Notes under the pieces: generated by a model
Database searches by the model: none
The model's input: the letters and a program-made list of their open reading frames with translations, nothing else
Told to the model about the DNA's origin: nothing
Made by a program: the position numbers and the translations under genes
Shown here: positions 15,861-27,142 of the stretch, piece after piece
Position numbering within the stretch: position 1 is the stretch's first letter
Layout: each line of letters begins with the position of its first letter
Source: Rhodococcus sp. P-2
Lineage (GTDB): Bacteria; Actinomycetota; Actinomycetes; Mycobacteriales; Mycobacteriaceae
Length of the DNA: 64,000 bases
NCBI RefSeq assembly: GCF_016598535.1
Contig: NZ_CP066779.1
Span: 2,046,001-2,110,000 of the forward strand
Direction of reading: 5' to 3'

Positions 15861-17438
15861 TCAGGGGCGGCTGAGCGCGCTCGCGTTGTCGTTGTCGCGA
15901 GTGGCCGTCGAACCTGCGGTGCTCTCGAGCATCCCCTCGAGGACGTTCTTGCCGATCGAGGTTTCCTTGGGAAGCGCGATCGGGTAGGTCCCGTCGAAGC
16001 AGGCGGCGCACAGGCGGCTGGCCGGCTGCTCGGTCGCGGCGATCATGCCTTCGGTGGAGATGTATCCGAGCGTGTCCGCTCCGATGGAACGACGCACACC
16101 GTCGAGCATTTCCTCGAACGTCGCATCCTGTCCGCCTGCGCCGTTGGCGATCAATTCGGCCGGCGAGGCGAAGTCGATGCCGTAGAAGCAGGGCCACTTG
16201 ACCGGCGGCGAGGCGATACGGACGTGAATTTCGAGGGCGCCGGCTTCGCGGAGCATCCGGATGAGCGCACGCTGGGTGTTGCCGCGGACGATCGAATCAT
16301 CCACCACCACAAGGCGCTTGCCGCGGATGACTTCCTTGAGCGGGTTGAGCTTGAGCCTGATGCCGAGCTGACGGATCGTCTGCGACGGCTGGATGAAGGT
16401 ACGGCCGACGTAGGCGTTCTTCATCAAACCCTGGCCGTAGGGGATGCCTGAGCCCTGTGCGTAACCGACGGCGGCGGGGGTGCCGGACTCGGGAACGGGG
16501 ATGACCAGGTCACCTTCGGCGGGGTGCTCGCTGGCGAGCAGGCGGCCGATCTCGACTCGGGTCGAGTGAACCGAACGGCCACCGATGACGCTGTCGGGAC
16601 GCGCGAGGTAGACGTACTCGAAGACACAGCCCTTGGGCGTCGGGTTCGCGAAACGCGAGGAGCGGACGCCGTCGGCGTCGATCGCGAGAAGCTCGCCGGG
16701 TTCGATGTCGCGGACGAACGATGCACCGACGATGTCGAGGGCTGCAGTCTCGCTGGCGACCACCCAACCGCGGTCGAGCCGGCCCAGGCAGAGCGGGCGG
16801 ATGCCGTGCGGGTCACGAGCTGCGTACAGCGTGTGCTCGTCCATGAAGGTGAGGCAGAACGCGCCCTCCAACGTGGGCAGCAATTCCATCGCGGCCTGCT
16901 CGATGGTGCTGTCGCCGGCAGCGTGTGCCAGGAGACCACCGATGAGGTCGGAGTCGGACGTCGCGGCATTGGGGCGCTTGTCGTTGACCAGGCCGGCTGC
17001 ACGGGTGCGGCTCGCGAGTTCAGCGGTGTTGACCAGGTTGCCGTTGTGGCCGAGCGCGATTCCGGTACCGGCAGTGGTGGTACGGAAGATGGGCTGCGCG
17101 TTCTCCCACGTCGTGGAACCGGTCGTCGAATAACGGCAATGTCCGACGGCGACATGTCCTGGCATCGCTGCGAGGGTCTGCTCGTCGAATACCTGGCTGA
17201 CCAGGCCGAGATCCTTGAACACCAACACCTGGGAGCCGTCGGCTACCGCAATGCCGGCAGCTTCTTGACCACGGTGCTGAAGTGCGTACAGGCCGTAATA
17301 AGTGAGCTTCGCCACATCCTCTCCCGGCGCCCAGACGCCGAATACACCGCATTCTTCGCGGGGCTCGTTCTCGTCCTCGTCGGACGGGTTCGAAGCGAGG
17401 AGATTTGGACTGTTGACCGACAGATCGGCACGAGTCAC
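15861..17438 (-). CDS. purF: Amidophosphoribosyltransferase
   Basis: 525 residues. Transfers glutamine amide nitrogen to PRPP, the first committed purine step. From the GTG at 17438, which has an AGGGAG site 8 bases upstream, a 29-residue propeptide precedes the nucleophile in EECGVFGVW (Cys30), as in Fe-S-type enzymes that self-cleave. Glutaminase residues appear in GHCRYSTTG and GHNGNLVN, the PRPP loop in VVVDDSIVRG, and Fe-S-type cysteines in SRLCAACFDG. An ATG at 17474 is possible but lacks a ribosome-binding site. Purine enzymes in this window are interleaved with unrelated genes. Confidence 0.96.
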   Translation of the reverse strand: MTRADLSVNSPNLLASNPSDEDENEPREECGVFGVWAPGEDVAKLTYYGLYALQHRGQEAAGIAVADGSQVLVFKDLGLVSQVFDEQTLAAMPGHVAVGHCRYSTTGSTTWENAQPIFRTTTAGTGIALGHNGNLVNTAELASRTRAAGLVNDKRPNAATSDSDLIGGLLAHAAGDSTIEQAAMELLPTLEGAFCLTFMDEHTLYAARDPHGIRPLCLGRLDRGWVVASETAALDIVGASFVRDIEPGELLAIDADGVRSSRFANPTPKGCVFEYVYLARPDSVIGGRSVHSTRVEIGRLLASEHPAEGDLVIPVPESGTPAAVGYAQGSGIPYGQGLMKNAYVGRTFIQPSQTIRQLGIRLKLNPLKEVIRGKRLVVVDDSIVRGNTQRALIRMLREAGALEIHVRIASPPVKWPCFYGIDFASPAELIANGAGGQDATFEEMLDGVRRSIGADTLGYISTEGMIAATEQPASRLCAACFDGTYPIALPKETSIGKNVLEGMLESTAGSTATRDNDNASALSRP

Positions 17439-17562
17439 CGGGCGCTCCCTTTGTGGGCAGGGGTTGGGGGGCATCCACAGTCTACGGCCATTTTGGGACC
17501 CAGTTCCCCTGAGGGCAGCCTTGGGTCGCAGATCACCCTGAAGCGAACCGGGTGGTCTCTGT

Positions 17563-17955
17563 TTACTGCGCCAACCGGAGCAGTGGGAGCCAGTGCGCTA
17601 TTTCTGGGGCGCGGCTACCTGACGCGTCGACTCGTCCGTCACCTGCAGCCTCGGAGAACTCCAGGAGTCCGGTGACCATCTGCAACCAGGTACGAGCGTC
17701 CGTCTCGACGACGTTGGGTGGAGTTCCGCGGGTGTGCCGCGGTCCTTCGATGCACTGCACCGCAACAAACGGCGGGACCCGCACCTCGACGCTCGATCCG
17801 GGGGCGATCTGCTCGAGAGTGCGCGCACTCATCTTCACTGCGGCGCCGAGTTCACTGCGAGACGGCTTCGGAAGATCCGGATCTCGAAGCCACGGGCCGA
17901 CTGCCAGGACGGCGGCACGAAATTCGGCGGGGTCGACGGCGCGGCGGGGCGGCAT
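17563..17955 (-). CDS. Sterol carrier (SCP2-type) family protein
   Basis: 130 residues starting MPPRRAVDPAEFRAAVLAVG. It matches the small actinobacterial proteins found beside purF (Rv0807-like), usually labelled sterol carrier family protein; the segment VEVRVPPFVAVQCIEGPRHTRGTPPNVVETDARTW is the conserved core (split here only by description). A lipid-binding role is suggested by family name only. The ATG overlaps the stop of the CPBP protease gene by one base (TGATG), so the genes are coupled. Confidence 0.75.
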   Translation of the reverse strand: MPPRRAVDPAEFRAAVLAVGPWLRDPDLPKPSRSELGAAVKMSARTLEQIAPGSSVEVRVPPFVAVQCIEGPRHTRGTPPNVVETDARTWLQMVTGLLEFSEAAGDGRVDASGSRAPEIAHWLPLLRLAQ

Positions 17956-18611
17956 CAGTTCACTCCCTGTCTGCGAGTAGCGATACGAACGGCCAGTGCG
18001 CCACCGACATTGGTTGCCAGGTGCAGCAGGGCGGGGGCAAGCACGCTGCCGCCTCTGCGATGCAGCCACTCGAACAGCACTGCGGAGGCCCCCGTGAATG
18101 CCACTGCAGCGGGAACGTTGTCGCCGGCACCGCGGGCGGGGGCGACGTGCCACAACCCGAAAGTCAGTGCGTGAACAGCCTGCGCGGTCGGTCTGTTCAG
18201 TTCGCGGTTCCAGACTGCGGACATCGCGCTACGGAACAACAGTTCCTCGGAAAGGACCGTGCCGAACGGGATGTGCAGGATGATCCATTCGAGGAAGTCT
18301 TCGCGGCCGTCGGCTCGCTCGTCGGCAGCGAGAGTCGCACGCAAGGAGGGAACAACCAAAGCGACGCTGTAGCCGGTGAGGACCGCCCCGGCCGCGGCTC
18401 CGCCGAACTGAGCACCACCACGAATCCCGGTGTGCGCCAGACCGAGTTCCTCACGGGTGTAACCACGTGCGAGTAAGACCCCGATGGCGGACAGACCCGC
18501 CGCGGTGTTGACCACTGCGCGAGCGCGGGGCGAAAGACCGAATGCCGGAAGCACGACGTTGCTCCAGGTGATCGCGGCGGCGGAAAGCCCGATCGAAGCG
18601 ACTCCCCTCAC
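17955..18611 (-). CDS. CPBP family intramembrane metalloprotease
   Basis: 218 residues with about six hydrophobic segments. The CPBP/Abi signature is present: SEELLFRS (the EExxxR motif), HALTFGLWH and a C-terminal HLATN, which supply the Glu and His zinc or catalytic residues. Members cleave membrane proteins or mature peptides; the substrate here is unknown. The GTG at 18611 overlaps the stop of the upstream hydrolase gene (GTGA), so I prefer it to the longer open frame beginning at 18683. Confidence 0.85.
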   Translation of the reverse strand: MRGVASIGLSAAAITWSNVVLPAFGLSPRARAVVNTAAGLSAIGVLLARGYTREELGLAHTGIRGGAQFGGAAAGAVLTGYSVALVVPSLRATLAADERADGREDFLEWIILHIPFGTVLSEELLFRSAMSAVWNRELNRPTAQAVHALTFGLWHVAPARGAGDNVPAAVAFTGASAVLFEWLHRRGGSVLAPALLHLATNVGGALAVRIATRRQGVN

Positions 18612-20392
18612 TTCTCGGGGCCCTCGGATTTCACGGCGACGACCAATGCCGACCGAACCCGCTCGGTTTCTGCGGCCGTCCATCCCTCGGGCTGGGCAAC
18701 GCTGATCCAGGCGTCCAGAACGGAAGTTCCGTAATTGTGACCGTGACCGTCCGGAACTCCCGCGGCGTTACCGAGGTCGGCGGACACCTGCCAGAACGTC
18801 ACGACCGGGAACCACTTCATCGACGGTGAGCGGTCGAATCCCGGTACTTCCTTGAGCCACTCGGGCCGGTTGAACATGAGGTCGGGCGACCACCACACCA
18901 CCGGATCGGAAGGGTGCTGGACAAACAGAACCCGCGGCTGCGGCCACGTCATCCCGTCGGCCGGAATGTCTTCGGAGCGATCCGCGAACCGGACTCCGGC
19001 CAGACCGTCCGCGTACACGGGCGCCACTTCGGGAGTGCCTGGATCGCGCCTCTTCTCGATCGAACGCCACAACTGCGTCGCGTTCGGTGGACCTACCCAC
19101 AGAATTCCGTCGGCGGTATCGCGCGCCGCTTGCAGGGTGTCGAAGGCTCCGGCGCCGGCCATGACGCCGAGGCTCTCGCCGTAGACCATGAACTTCGGTC
19201 TGGTGGCTTCCGGTTCCTGGAGCCATCTTTCGTGTACCCGCTCGATCAACAGGCGACCGGCAGCTTGCGCCTTCTCCTGGTCGGCGAGGAACGAGATCCA
19301 ACTCGGCAGGTACGAGTACTGGCTGGCGACAAGAGCAGTGTCGCCGCCATGTACAAGCTCGATTGCCTGTGCCGCAGTGGGATTGACCCACCCCGTACCT
19401 GTCGTCGGAATGACCACGAGAACCTTGCGCTGGAAGGCGCCGGTCCTCTCCAGTTCTTTGATGACCAGATCCATGCGTTCTTCGGGATCTTCGGCACTTT
19501 CGAGTCCGGCATAGACGCGAATCGGATCCATCGCAGGCTTACCGGTTGCCGCCTCGAGTTCCTGGGCATCCAGTCCACGCGAGACGAAGTTGCGCCCCTC
19601 GAACCCCAATGTGTCCCAGGCAGCCGCAGATTCGGGGCTACCCGATTTCATCGGATCCTGCGGTTCCACGACGCCGTCGCGAGTGGTCGAGTTCTGCAGA
19701 CTGAAGATCGAGTTGGTCGCGGCGTAGATTCCACGGACGAGGACGCCGTCGACCAGCATGAAGAACAGAACAGTGACAACCAGGACGCCGACACCATTGG
19801 CGACCGACCGCGACCAGTGGAACCGCCGCATCAACTGTCGGGCAATCAGTTTCACCAGATCGTGAAGGACCCGCCAGATCGAGATGAGCAGGCCGCCGAC
19901 GAGCAGGCTCAGTCCGAGGGTTCGGATGTAGCCCGAGGTGGTCGTACCTTCGGCATCGGTCAGCGCCGCGATTTCGCGTTGCCACCCGGCCGCGTAGACC
20001 AGCATGATGATCGCCGCGACGATGGATGCGACCGGAACGAAGACCTTGATCGCGGAAGGCACCGGCTCGGGCAGGGGCCACCACCGTCGACCGCTGAGCA
20101 GGTATCGCTCGACAGCCCAACCGATCGCGGTACCGACGCCGTAACCGATGGCCGAGTTGATGCCGCCGATCAGACCTTGGAACAGCCAATCTCGCGGTAA
20201 CAGCGAAGGAGTCAACGACCAGCAGAAGAAGAACGCGGCAAACGCGATGCCGGTGAAGTCGAGTTTGAGGAGCCCCCACGCCCACTCGGTGAAGCGGTTG
20301 TCGAACTTCTCGAGAGATGCGGGAACAGCCAGCCGCAGGTGGTGTTCCTGCGGCTGGCTGTCAGAAGTAGTCAGTTCTCCGGAATCGACCAT
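18608..20392 (-). CDS. Membrane-anchored alpha/beta hydrolase (Abhydrolase_9 family)
   Basis: 594 residues. Residues 1-240 hold four or five membrane helices (the N-terminal domain typical of this family). The C-terminal half is an alpha/beta hydrolase with the nucleophile in YGESLGVMAG and a late His in the GHGHNYG segment. Other conserved stretches are TGTGWVNP and QYSYLPSWISFL. Substrate unknown; a role in cell-envelope lipid metabolism is plausible. It starts 3 bases after the purL stop and overlaps the CPBP gene, forming purL-hydrolase-CPBP-SCP. Confidence 0.85.
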   Translation of the reverse strand: MVDSGELTTSDSQPQEHHLRLAVPASLEKFDNRFTEWAWGLLKLDFTGIAFAAFFFCWSLTPSLLPRDWLFQGLIGGINSAIGYGVGTAIGWAVERYLLSGRRWWPLPEPVPSAIKVFVPVASIVAAIIMLVYAAGWQREIAALTDAEGTTTSGYIRTLGLSLLVGGLLISIWRVLHDLVKLIARQLMRRFHWSRSVANGVGVLVVTVLFFMLVDGVLVRGIYAATNSIFSLQNSTTRDGVVEPQDPMKSGSPESAAAWDTLGFEGRNFVSRGLDAQELEAATGKPAMDPIRVYAGLESAEDPEERMDLVIKELERTGAFQRKVLVVIPTTGTGWVNPTAAQAIELVHGGDTALVASQYSYLPSWISFLADQEKAQAAGRLLIERVHERWLQEPEATRPKFMVYGESLGVMAGAGAFDTLQAARDTADGILWVGPPNATQLWRSIEKRRDPGTPEVAPVYADGLAGVRFADRSEDIPADGMTWPQPRVLFVQHPSDPVVWWSPDLMFNRPEWLKEVPGFDRSPSMKWFPVVTFWQVSADLGNAAGVPDGHGHNYGTSVLDAWISVAQPEGWTAAETERVRSALVVAVKSEGPEK

Positions 20393-20395
20393 CTA

Positions 20396-22684
<2,289 letters not shown>

Positions 22685-22934
22685 TGGAGAGTGGTCCCTT
22701 CCCTACGGGAGTCAAGAGGCAAGCCGGCGCGGAGCGGGACACCACGAATGTGCCCAACGAAAGAACGTGCCGGGGGACAGTCTATCGGTGTGGGCCGACG
22801 ACTTCCGCAGACGGCAGCACCCGCGACACGGCCGGGCCTGCGAAGTATCGCCGGTCACACCCGCCCCGGTTTGGGTAATCCGGTCGGTTTTCTTAAGGTC
22901 AGGCCGGTTCATTGTTTTCCTCGAAAGGTCTCGC

Positions 22935-23912
22935 ATGCCCCAGGATGTTCGTCAGTCCGACCTCACGGCACAGTCCCAGTCGGTGACCACTCCCCTCACT
23001 CCGGCTGCAATTTTCCTGGTCGCGACCGTGAATCCGGGTGGCGAGAACACCACACGAGGACTGCTCGCCGATGTCGCGGGACTGCAACGGGCCGTGGGGC
23101 TGCGTGTCCCCGGATCAGGTCTGGACGTCGTGACGAGCATCGGTTCCCTGGCTTGGGATCGACTGTTCGCCGGTCCGCGCCCTGCGCTGCTGCACCCGTT
23201 CACCGCTTTGCAGGGTGATGTTCACTCGGCGCCGTCGACTCCCGGTGATCTGCTCTTCCACATCCGCGCGATGAGCATGGACGCGTGTTTCGAGGTGGCT
23301 CGGCAGATCACGAAGCGACTGCACGGCGCGGCCACGGTGGTCGACGAGGTTCACGGCTTCCAGTACTTCGAGAACCGCGACCTCATCGGCTTCGTCGACG
23401 GCACCGAGAATCCGGTCGGCCGCGATGCCGTCGCCGCAGTGACGGTCGGCGACGAGGATCCTGCGTTCACCGGCGGCAGCTACGTCCATATCCAGCGCTA
23501 CATCCACAAGATGCGGGACTGGGAAGCAATCACCGTCGACGAGCAGGAGCGTGTGATCGGGCGCAGCAAGCTCGAGGACATCGAGATGACGTCCGACGTG
23601 AAGCCGGCCAACTCGCACGTCGCGCTCAACGCGATCAAGGACGAGAACGGCAAGGCTCTCGAGATCCTGCGCGCCAACATGCCGTACGGGCGCCTCGGTG
23701 ACGACGAGATCGGCACCTTTTTCATCGGCTACTGCCGCACGCCTGCGATCACGGAACGGATGCTCGAGAACATGTTTCTCGGCAACCCTCGCGGCAACTA
23801 CGACCGACTACTCGACTTCTCGACGGCCGTGACGGGCTCGATGTTCTTCACACCGAGCGCCGACTTCTTCGAGGGTCTCCCGGCCGCACCCGCCGGGCTC
23901 TCAGCACTTTGA
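22935..23912 (+). CDS. DypB-type dye-decolorising peroxidase
   Basis: 325 residues, ATG at 22935 behind a GAAAGG site. It oxidises phenols, dyes or lignin-like compounds using heme and hydrogen peroxide. Asp155 in GFVDGTENP, proximal His228 in SHVALN, and Arg246/Asn248 in LRANMPYG match, with an offset of two, Asp153, His226, Arg244 and Asn246 known for R. jostii RHA1 DypB. That protein is about 25 residues longer, and its C-terminal tail targets it into an encapsulin shell. Here the chain ends at GLSAL with no such tail, and no encapsulin gene follows: the convergent aminopeptidase ends 11 bases away. Confidence 0.92.
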   Translation: MPQDVRQSDLTAQSQSVTTPLTPAAIFLVATVNPGGENTTRGLLADVAGLQRAVGLRVPGSGLDVVTSIGSLAWDRLFAGPRPALLHPFTALQGDVHSAPSTPGDLLFHIRAMSMDACFEVARQITKRLHGAATVVDEVHGFQYFENRDLIGFVDGTENPVGRDAVAAVTVGDEDPAFTGGSYVHIQRYIHKMRDWEAITVDEQERVIGRSKLEDIEMTSDVKPANSHVALNAIKDENGKALEILRANMPYGRLGDDEIGTFFIGYCRTPAITERMLENMFLGNPRGNYDRLLDFSTAVTGSMFFTPSADFFEGLPAAPAGLSAL

Positions 23913-23923
23913 CTACGCGACCT

Positions 23924-25258
23924 CTAACTTCGAGGCGTGAGGAAGGCACCGAGCGCGTCGGCATACATGCGGACGTCTGCCGCGCCCATCAGCTCGCGGG
24001 CCGAGTGCATCGCGAGTTGAGGCGCGCCGACGTCGACGGTGGACAGCCCGGTGCGCGATGCCGTGATGGGTCCGATGGTTGAGCCGCACGGCAGATCGGC
24101 GCGGTGGACGTAGCGCTGCATCGGCACCCCCGCCTGGTCGCAGGCAAGCGCGAATTCGCCTGCACCGGCAGCATCGGTGGCGTATCGCAGGTTCTGGTTG
24201 ACCTTGAGTACCGGCCCACCGTTGATCTCGATCCGATGGGCGGGCTCGTGGCGGTCCGGGTAGTTGGGGTGCGTCGCGTGCGCCATGTCGCCAGACGCGC
24301 ACACCGAGCCTGCCATCGCCTGCAGGAATTCTTCGCGGCCACCACCGCGCCCCAACACGATCCGCTCGAGAACGGTGTTCAGCAGGTCCGAGAAAGCTCC
24401 GCGATCGGACATGCTGCCGACCTCTTCGTGATCGAAGAGCGCAAGCACCGGAATCTGCTCTCCCGGCGAATCGGTCGCGGCCAGAAGTGCTTGTGTCCCT
24501 GCATAACACGTGCCCTGATTGTCGAGCCTGGGGGCGCTGACCAATTCCTTGTCCACCCCCACCACTGCGCTGGGTGCAAGGTCGTGTGTCATCAATTCCC
24601 AGCCGAGAACCGACGACGCGGCCACGTCCGCACGCTCGGCGACAAAACCGATGAACGACTTGGGTTTCGAACCCACTCCCCAGATTCCGTTGACATGCCG
24701 CTGCGGATCCAGCGTCACGCCCTTGCGATCTTCGGACAGGTGGATAGCCAGCTGCGGAACACGAAGAATCGGGTCGTCGATGCGAACCAGCTTCTGCTCC
24801 ACAGTGTTTCCCACCCGAACACTCACTCGGCCGGAGATACCGAGATCGCGGTCGAGCCAGGAGTTCAGCCACGCACCGCCGTACGGTTCGAGACCCACCA
24901 TCTGCCACCCCGCCGAAGTGAGGTCTGGGTGCTGTTTGACCCGCAGATTCGGGCTGTCGGTGTGGCCTCCGACGATCCGGAACGGAGCGGTGTTTCCCAC
25001 TGTTTTTCCCAGGCCCTCGGTGCTCCAGGCGATCAGCGAACCACCGCGCACGAGAAAGTACCGTCCGGGCTCGGCGGGCCACGACTGCGTTTCGTGGACT
25101 TCGACGAACCCGCCGGCCGTCAGCTCGGTCGCCACCGTCGCGCACACATGGAACGGCGACGGTGACGAATCGACGAAGCTGCACAGGCCGTCTGCGTCGG
25201 CCCCGGTCAGAGAAGCCGCCCCGGTCCGAGAAGTCTGAGAAGTCATGCCCCTCATCAT
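23924..25258 (-). CDS. M18 family aspartyl aminopeptidase
   Basis: 444 residues (430-440 if a later ATG at 25246 is used). Zinc aminopeptidase of the M18 family that removes N-terminal acidic residues. Metal and catalytic motifs: [16 protein letters not shown] (first His/Asp), [12 protein letters not shown] (the Glu-Glu pair), and [24 protein letters not shown], with a C-terminal [13 protein letters not shown] holding the last His. Adjacent to a Dyp gene, as in mycobacteria (Rv0799c/Rv0800). Confidence 0.93.
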   Translation of the reverse strand: MMRGMTSQTSRTGAASLTGADADGLCSFVDSSPSPFHVCATVATELTAGGFVEVHETQSWPAEPGRYFLVRGGSLIAWSTEGLGKTVGNTAPFRIVGGHTDSPNLRVKQHPDLTSAGWQMVGLEPYGGAWLNSWLDRDLGISGRVSVRVGNTVEQKLVRIDDPILRVPQLAIHLSEDRKGVTLDPQRHVNGIWGVGSKPKSFIGFVAERADVAASSVLGWELMTHDLAPSAVVGVDKELVSAPRLDNQGTCYAGTQALLAATDSPGEQIPVLALFDHEEVGSMSDRGAFSDLLNTVLERIVLGRGGGREEFLQAMAGSVCASGDMAHATHPNYPDRHEPAHRIEINGGPVLKVNQNLRYATDAAGAGEFALACDQAGVPMQRYVHRADLPCGSTIGPITASRTGLSTVDVGAPQLAMHSARELMGAADVRMYADALGAFLTPRS

Positions 25259-25319
25259 GCCCGAATCACTGTCTGCGAAATCAGTGGGCGCGAATCAGGT
25301 GGGCACAGGACCGGTCGGC

Positions 25320-25673
25320 TCAGGCATGCGGACCGGACACGCAGAACTGATTCCCGTCAGGATCGAGGAGCGTCACCCAGCGGAAACCGTCCATGTTCTC
25401 GCGGTGGTGCTCAGTTGCCCCGGCCTCGACGAGGCGCTCCACCTCGGCGTCGAGATCCGGACTCCCCAGATCGAGATGGATACGGTTCTTGCCGGCGGTG
25501 GGGTCCGGGACCTTCTGGAAAGCGAAGTTGGTGGCGCTGTCAGGGACCGAGACGATGTAGAACCAACCGTCGTTTTCCTCGACGATGTTTCCGCCCAATT
25601 GCGCTGCCCACCACGTTGCGAGGGGACCGGGATCGAGACTGTCGAAGGTGATCATGCCGAGTGTGAGAGTCAT
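25320..25673 (-). CDS. VOC (glyoxalase/bleomycin-resistance-like) family protein
   Basis: 117 residues, one vicinal-oxygen-chelate domain. Typical elements: MITFDSLDPGPLATWWAAQLGG at the start, KNRIHLDLGS in the middle and LLDPDGNQFCV at the end. Family members bind a metal or act as small-molecule binding proteins; this single-domain type would dimerise. A GTG at 25679 is an alternative start. The substrate cannot be inferred from the neighbours. Confidence 0.85.
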   Translation of the reverse strand: MTLTLGMITFDSLDPGPLATWWAAQLGGNIVEENDGWFYIVSVPDSATNFAFQKVPDPTAGKNRIHLDLGSPDLDAEVERLVEAGATEHHRENMDGFRWVTLLDPDGNQFCVSGPHA

Positions 25674-25740
25674 GCGCACACGCTAATGGAAGCCACCGAC
25701 AAAGACTCTCGATCTCGGGCTGAGATGAGACGATCTTCGA

Positions 25741-26346
25741 ATGCGATTCACGACGCTTCGCGACCGCGTTGCAGAACCACTCTTCGCAGTTTTCATCGCG
25801 ACCGGATTGCTCCTGAGCGTCCTCGGAGTGCTCGCCTGGAGATTCGCCACGCCATCCACGCGAACAGAACATGTCGGAATCCAACCCCCTCCACCGCCGC
25901 CGATGGAGGACGGCAAGACCGGATACATGTGGGTGATCGAGGGATACAGCTACTCCGACGCACCACATTGGTTCCCCGCAACTACGTGGTTCCTGATAGT
26001 CGGAACCGCTGTCGCCATTGCCGTCTCGGCAACACTGAACGCGACGGGATGGCGGCTGGCCCGTGACGCACGCGGTAGAAAATTTACTCTTCCGCTTGCA
26101 CTTTCAGCTTTCGGCACAGCCTACGGACTCACGGTCGCCGTCGTCGGACGAATCTGGCCGCCCACCTTCTATTCGGTGGTCCTTCCCGAACCTCGTGACC
26201 CGCAGAACCCCTACCCCGAATCGGCGATCATCCACTTCGACCTCGAACCGAACCTGATCACGTTCACTGCCACGGGTCTTGCTGTCGGTCTTGTCGCCGC
26301 CACTCTGCTTCACGTCCGGAACTACTCGCTCACACGAACGAACTAG
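25741..26346 (+). CDS. Hypothetical four-helix membrane protein
   Basis: 201 residues with four hydrophobic segments at about 13-34, 82-101, 118-136 and 172-190. A proline-rich extracytoplasmic stretch (QPPPPPPMED) follows helix one. No recognisable domain or motif. It stands alone: convergent with the acetyltransferase gene and divergent from the VOC gene. Confidence 0.7.
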   Translation: MRFTTLRDRVAEPLFAVFIATGLLLSVLGVLAWRFATPSTRTEHVGIQPPPPPPMEDGKTGYMWVIEGYSYSDAPHWFPATTWFLIVGTAVAIAVSATLNATGWRLARDARGRKFTLPLALSAFGTAYGLTVAVVGRIWPPTFYSVVLPEPRDPQNPYPESAIIHFDLEPNLITFTATGLAVGLVAATLLHVRNYSLTRTN

Positions 26347-26358
26347 CGGGCGAGGAGA

Positions 26359-27048
26359 TCACTCGACCGCTTCGAGTTCCGCGACACTCCCGTCCGAGAT
26401 CACCCGGACGTGGCGGGTGATCTTCTCGATCGGCCAGTCCCACCATGCAATTCGCACCAGCTTCTCGATGTCTTCAGCACTGAAGCGGCGCTTGATCTCC
26501 GTGGCCGGGTTGCCGCCGACGATGGCGTAGTCCGGGACGTCGCGCGTGACGACTGCGCCAGTGGACACGATCGCCCCATGCCCGATCCGGACGCCGGGCA
26601 TGACTGTCACGTTCCCACCGAACCACACGTCGTTCCCGACGACGGTGTCACCCCGAGACGGCAGATCCTGCACCAGGTCCATGTGCCTGGCCCAATCGCC
26701 GCCCATGATCGGGAACGGGTAGGTGGAGACACCGTTCATACGATGGTTCGCGCCGTTCATGATGAAGGTGACACCAGTGGCGAGGGCGCAGAACTTGCCG
26801 ATCACCAGTTTGTCGGGACCGTAGTGATGCAACACGTTTCGAGTCTCGAACTCTTCGGCGAACTCCGGATCGTCGTAGTAGGTGTACTCCCCTACCTCGA
26901 TCAACGGGTTGTCGATCAACGGCTTCAGCAACACCACTCGCGGTTGCCCGGCCATCGGATGAACATTTGTGGGATCCGGCGCAGTCTGACCCTGCGCAGT
27001 GGGATCCGACGCGGTGGGATCTGACGCGGTGGGGTCTGACGCATTCAT
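26359..27048 (-). CDS. Vat/CatB-type xenobiotic O-acetyltransferase
   Basis: Hexapeptide-repeat acetyltransferase of 229 residues. Core motifs: LIEVGEYTYYDDPE, KLVIGKFCALATGVTFIMNGANHRMNGVSTYPF, then GDTVVGNDVWFGGNVTVMPGVRIGHGAIVSTGAVVTRDVPDYAIVGGNPA (described in pieces here), with the catalytic His in GANHRM. Known relatives acetylate streptogramin A or chloramphenicol, but chromosomal actinobacterial copies are not proven resistance genes. The first 31 residues are an odd ASDPT-type tandem repeat from a 15-bp DNA repeat; an ATG at 26955 (MAGQPRVV) may be the real start. Confidence 0.82.
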   Translation of the reverse strand: MNASDPTASDPTASDPTAQGQTAPDPTNVHPMAGQPRVVLLKPLIDNPLIEVGEYTYYDDPEFAEEFETRNVLHHYGPDKLVIGKFCALATGVTFIMNGANHRMNGVSTYPFPIMGGDWARHMDLVQDLPSRGDTVVGNDVWFGGNVTVMPGVRIGHGAIVSTGAVVTRDVPDYAIVGGNPATEIKRRFSAEDIEKLVRIAWWDWPIEKITRHVRVISDGSVAELEAVE

Positions 27049-27142
27049 TACCGACTCCGATCCGTCGGCGCGGTGTCGCCGACCGCAGCAAGACTATCTG
27101 GTTCCTGCTGCGGTCGGACGTCACGCGGCGACGTCCCGGGTT

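Noticed and set aside
18914..20200. A 428-codon rightward open frame
   Set aside because: Antisense shadow of the membrane-anchored hydrolase; His/Arg/Asp-rich composition and no recognisable family.
22894..22915. IdeR-like half-site TAAGGTCAGGC before the Dyp gene
   Set aside because: Only the left half resembles an iron-box; the right half does not match, so iron control is not supported.
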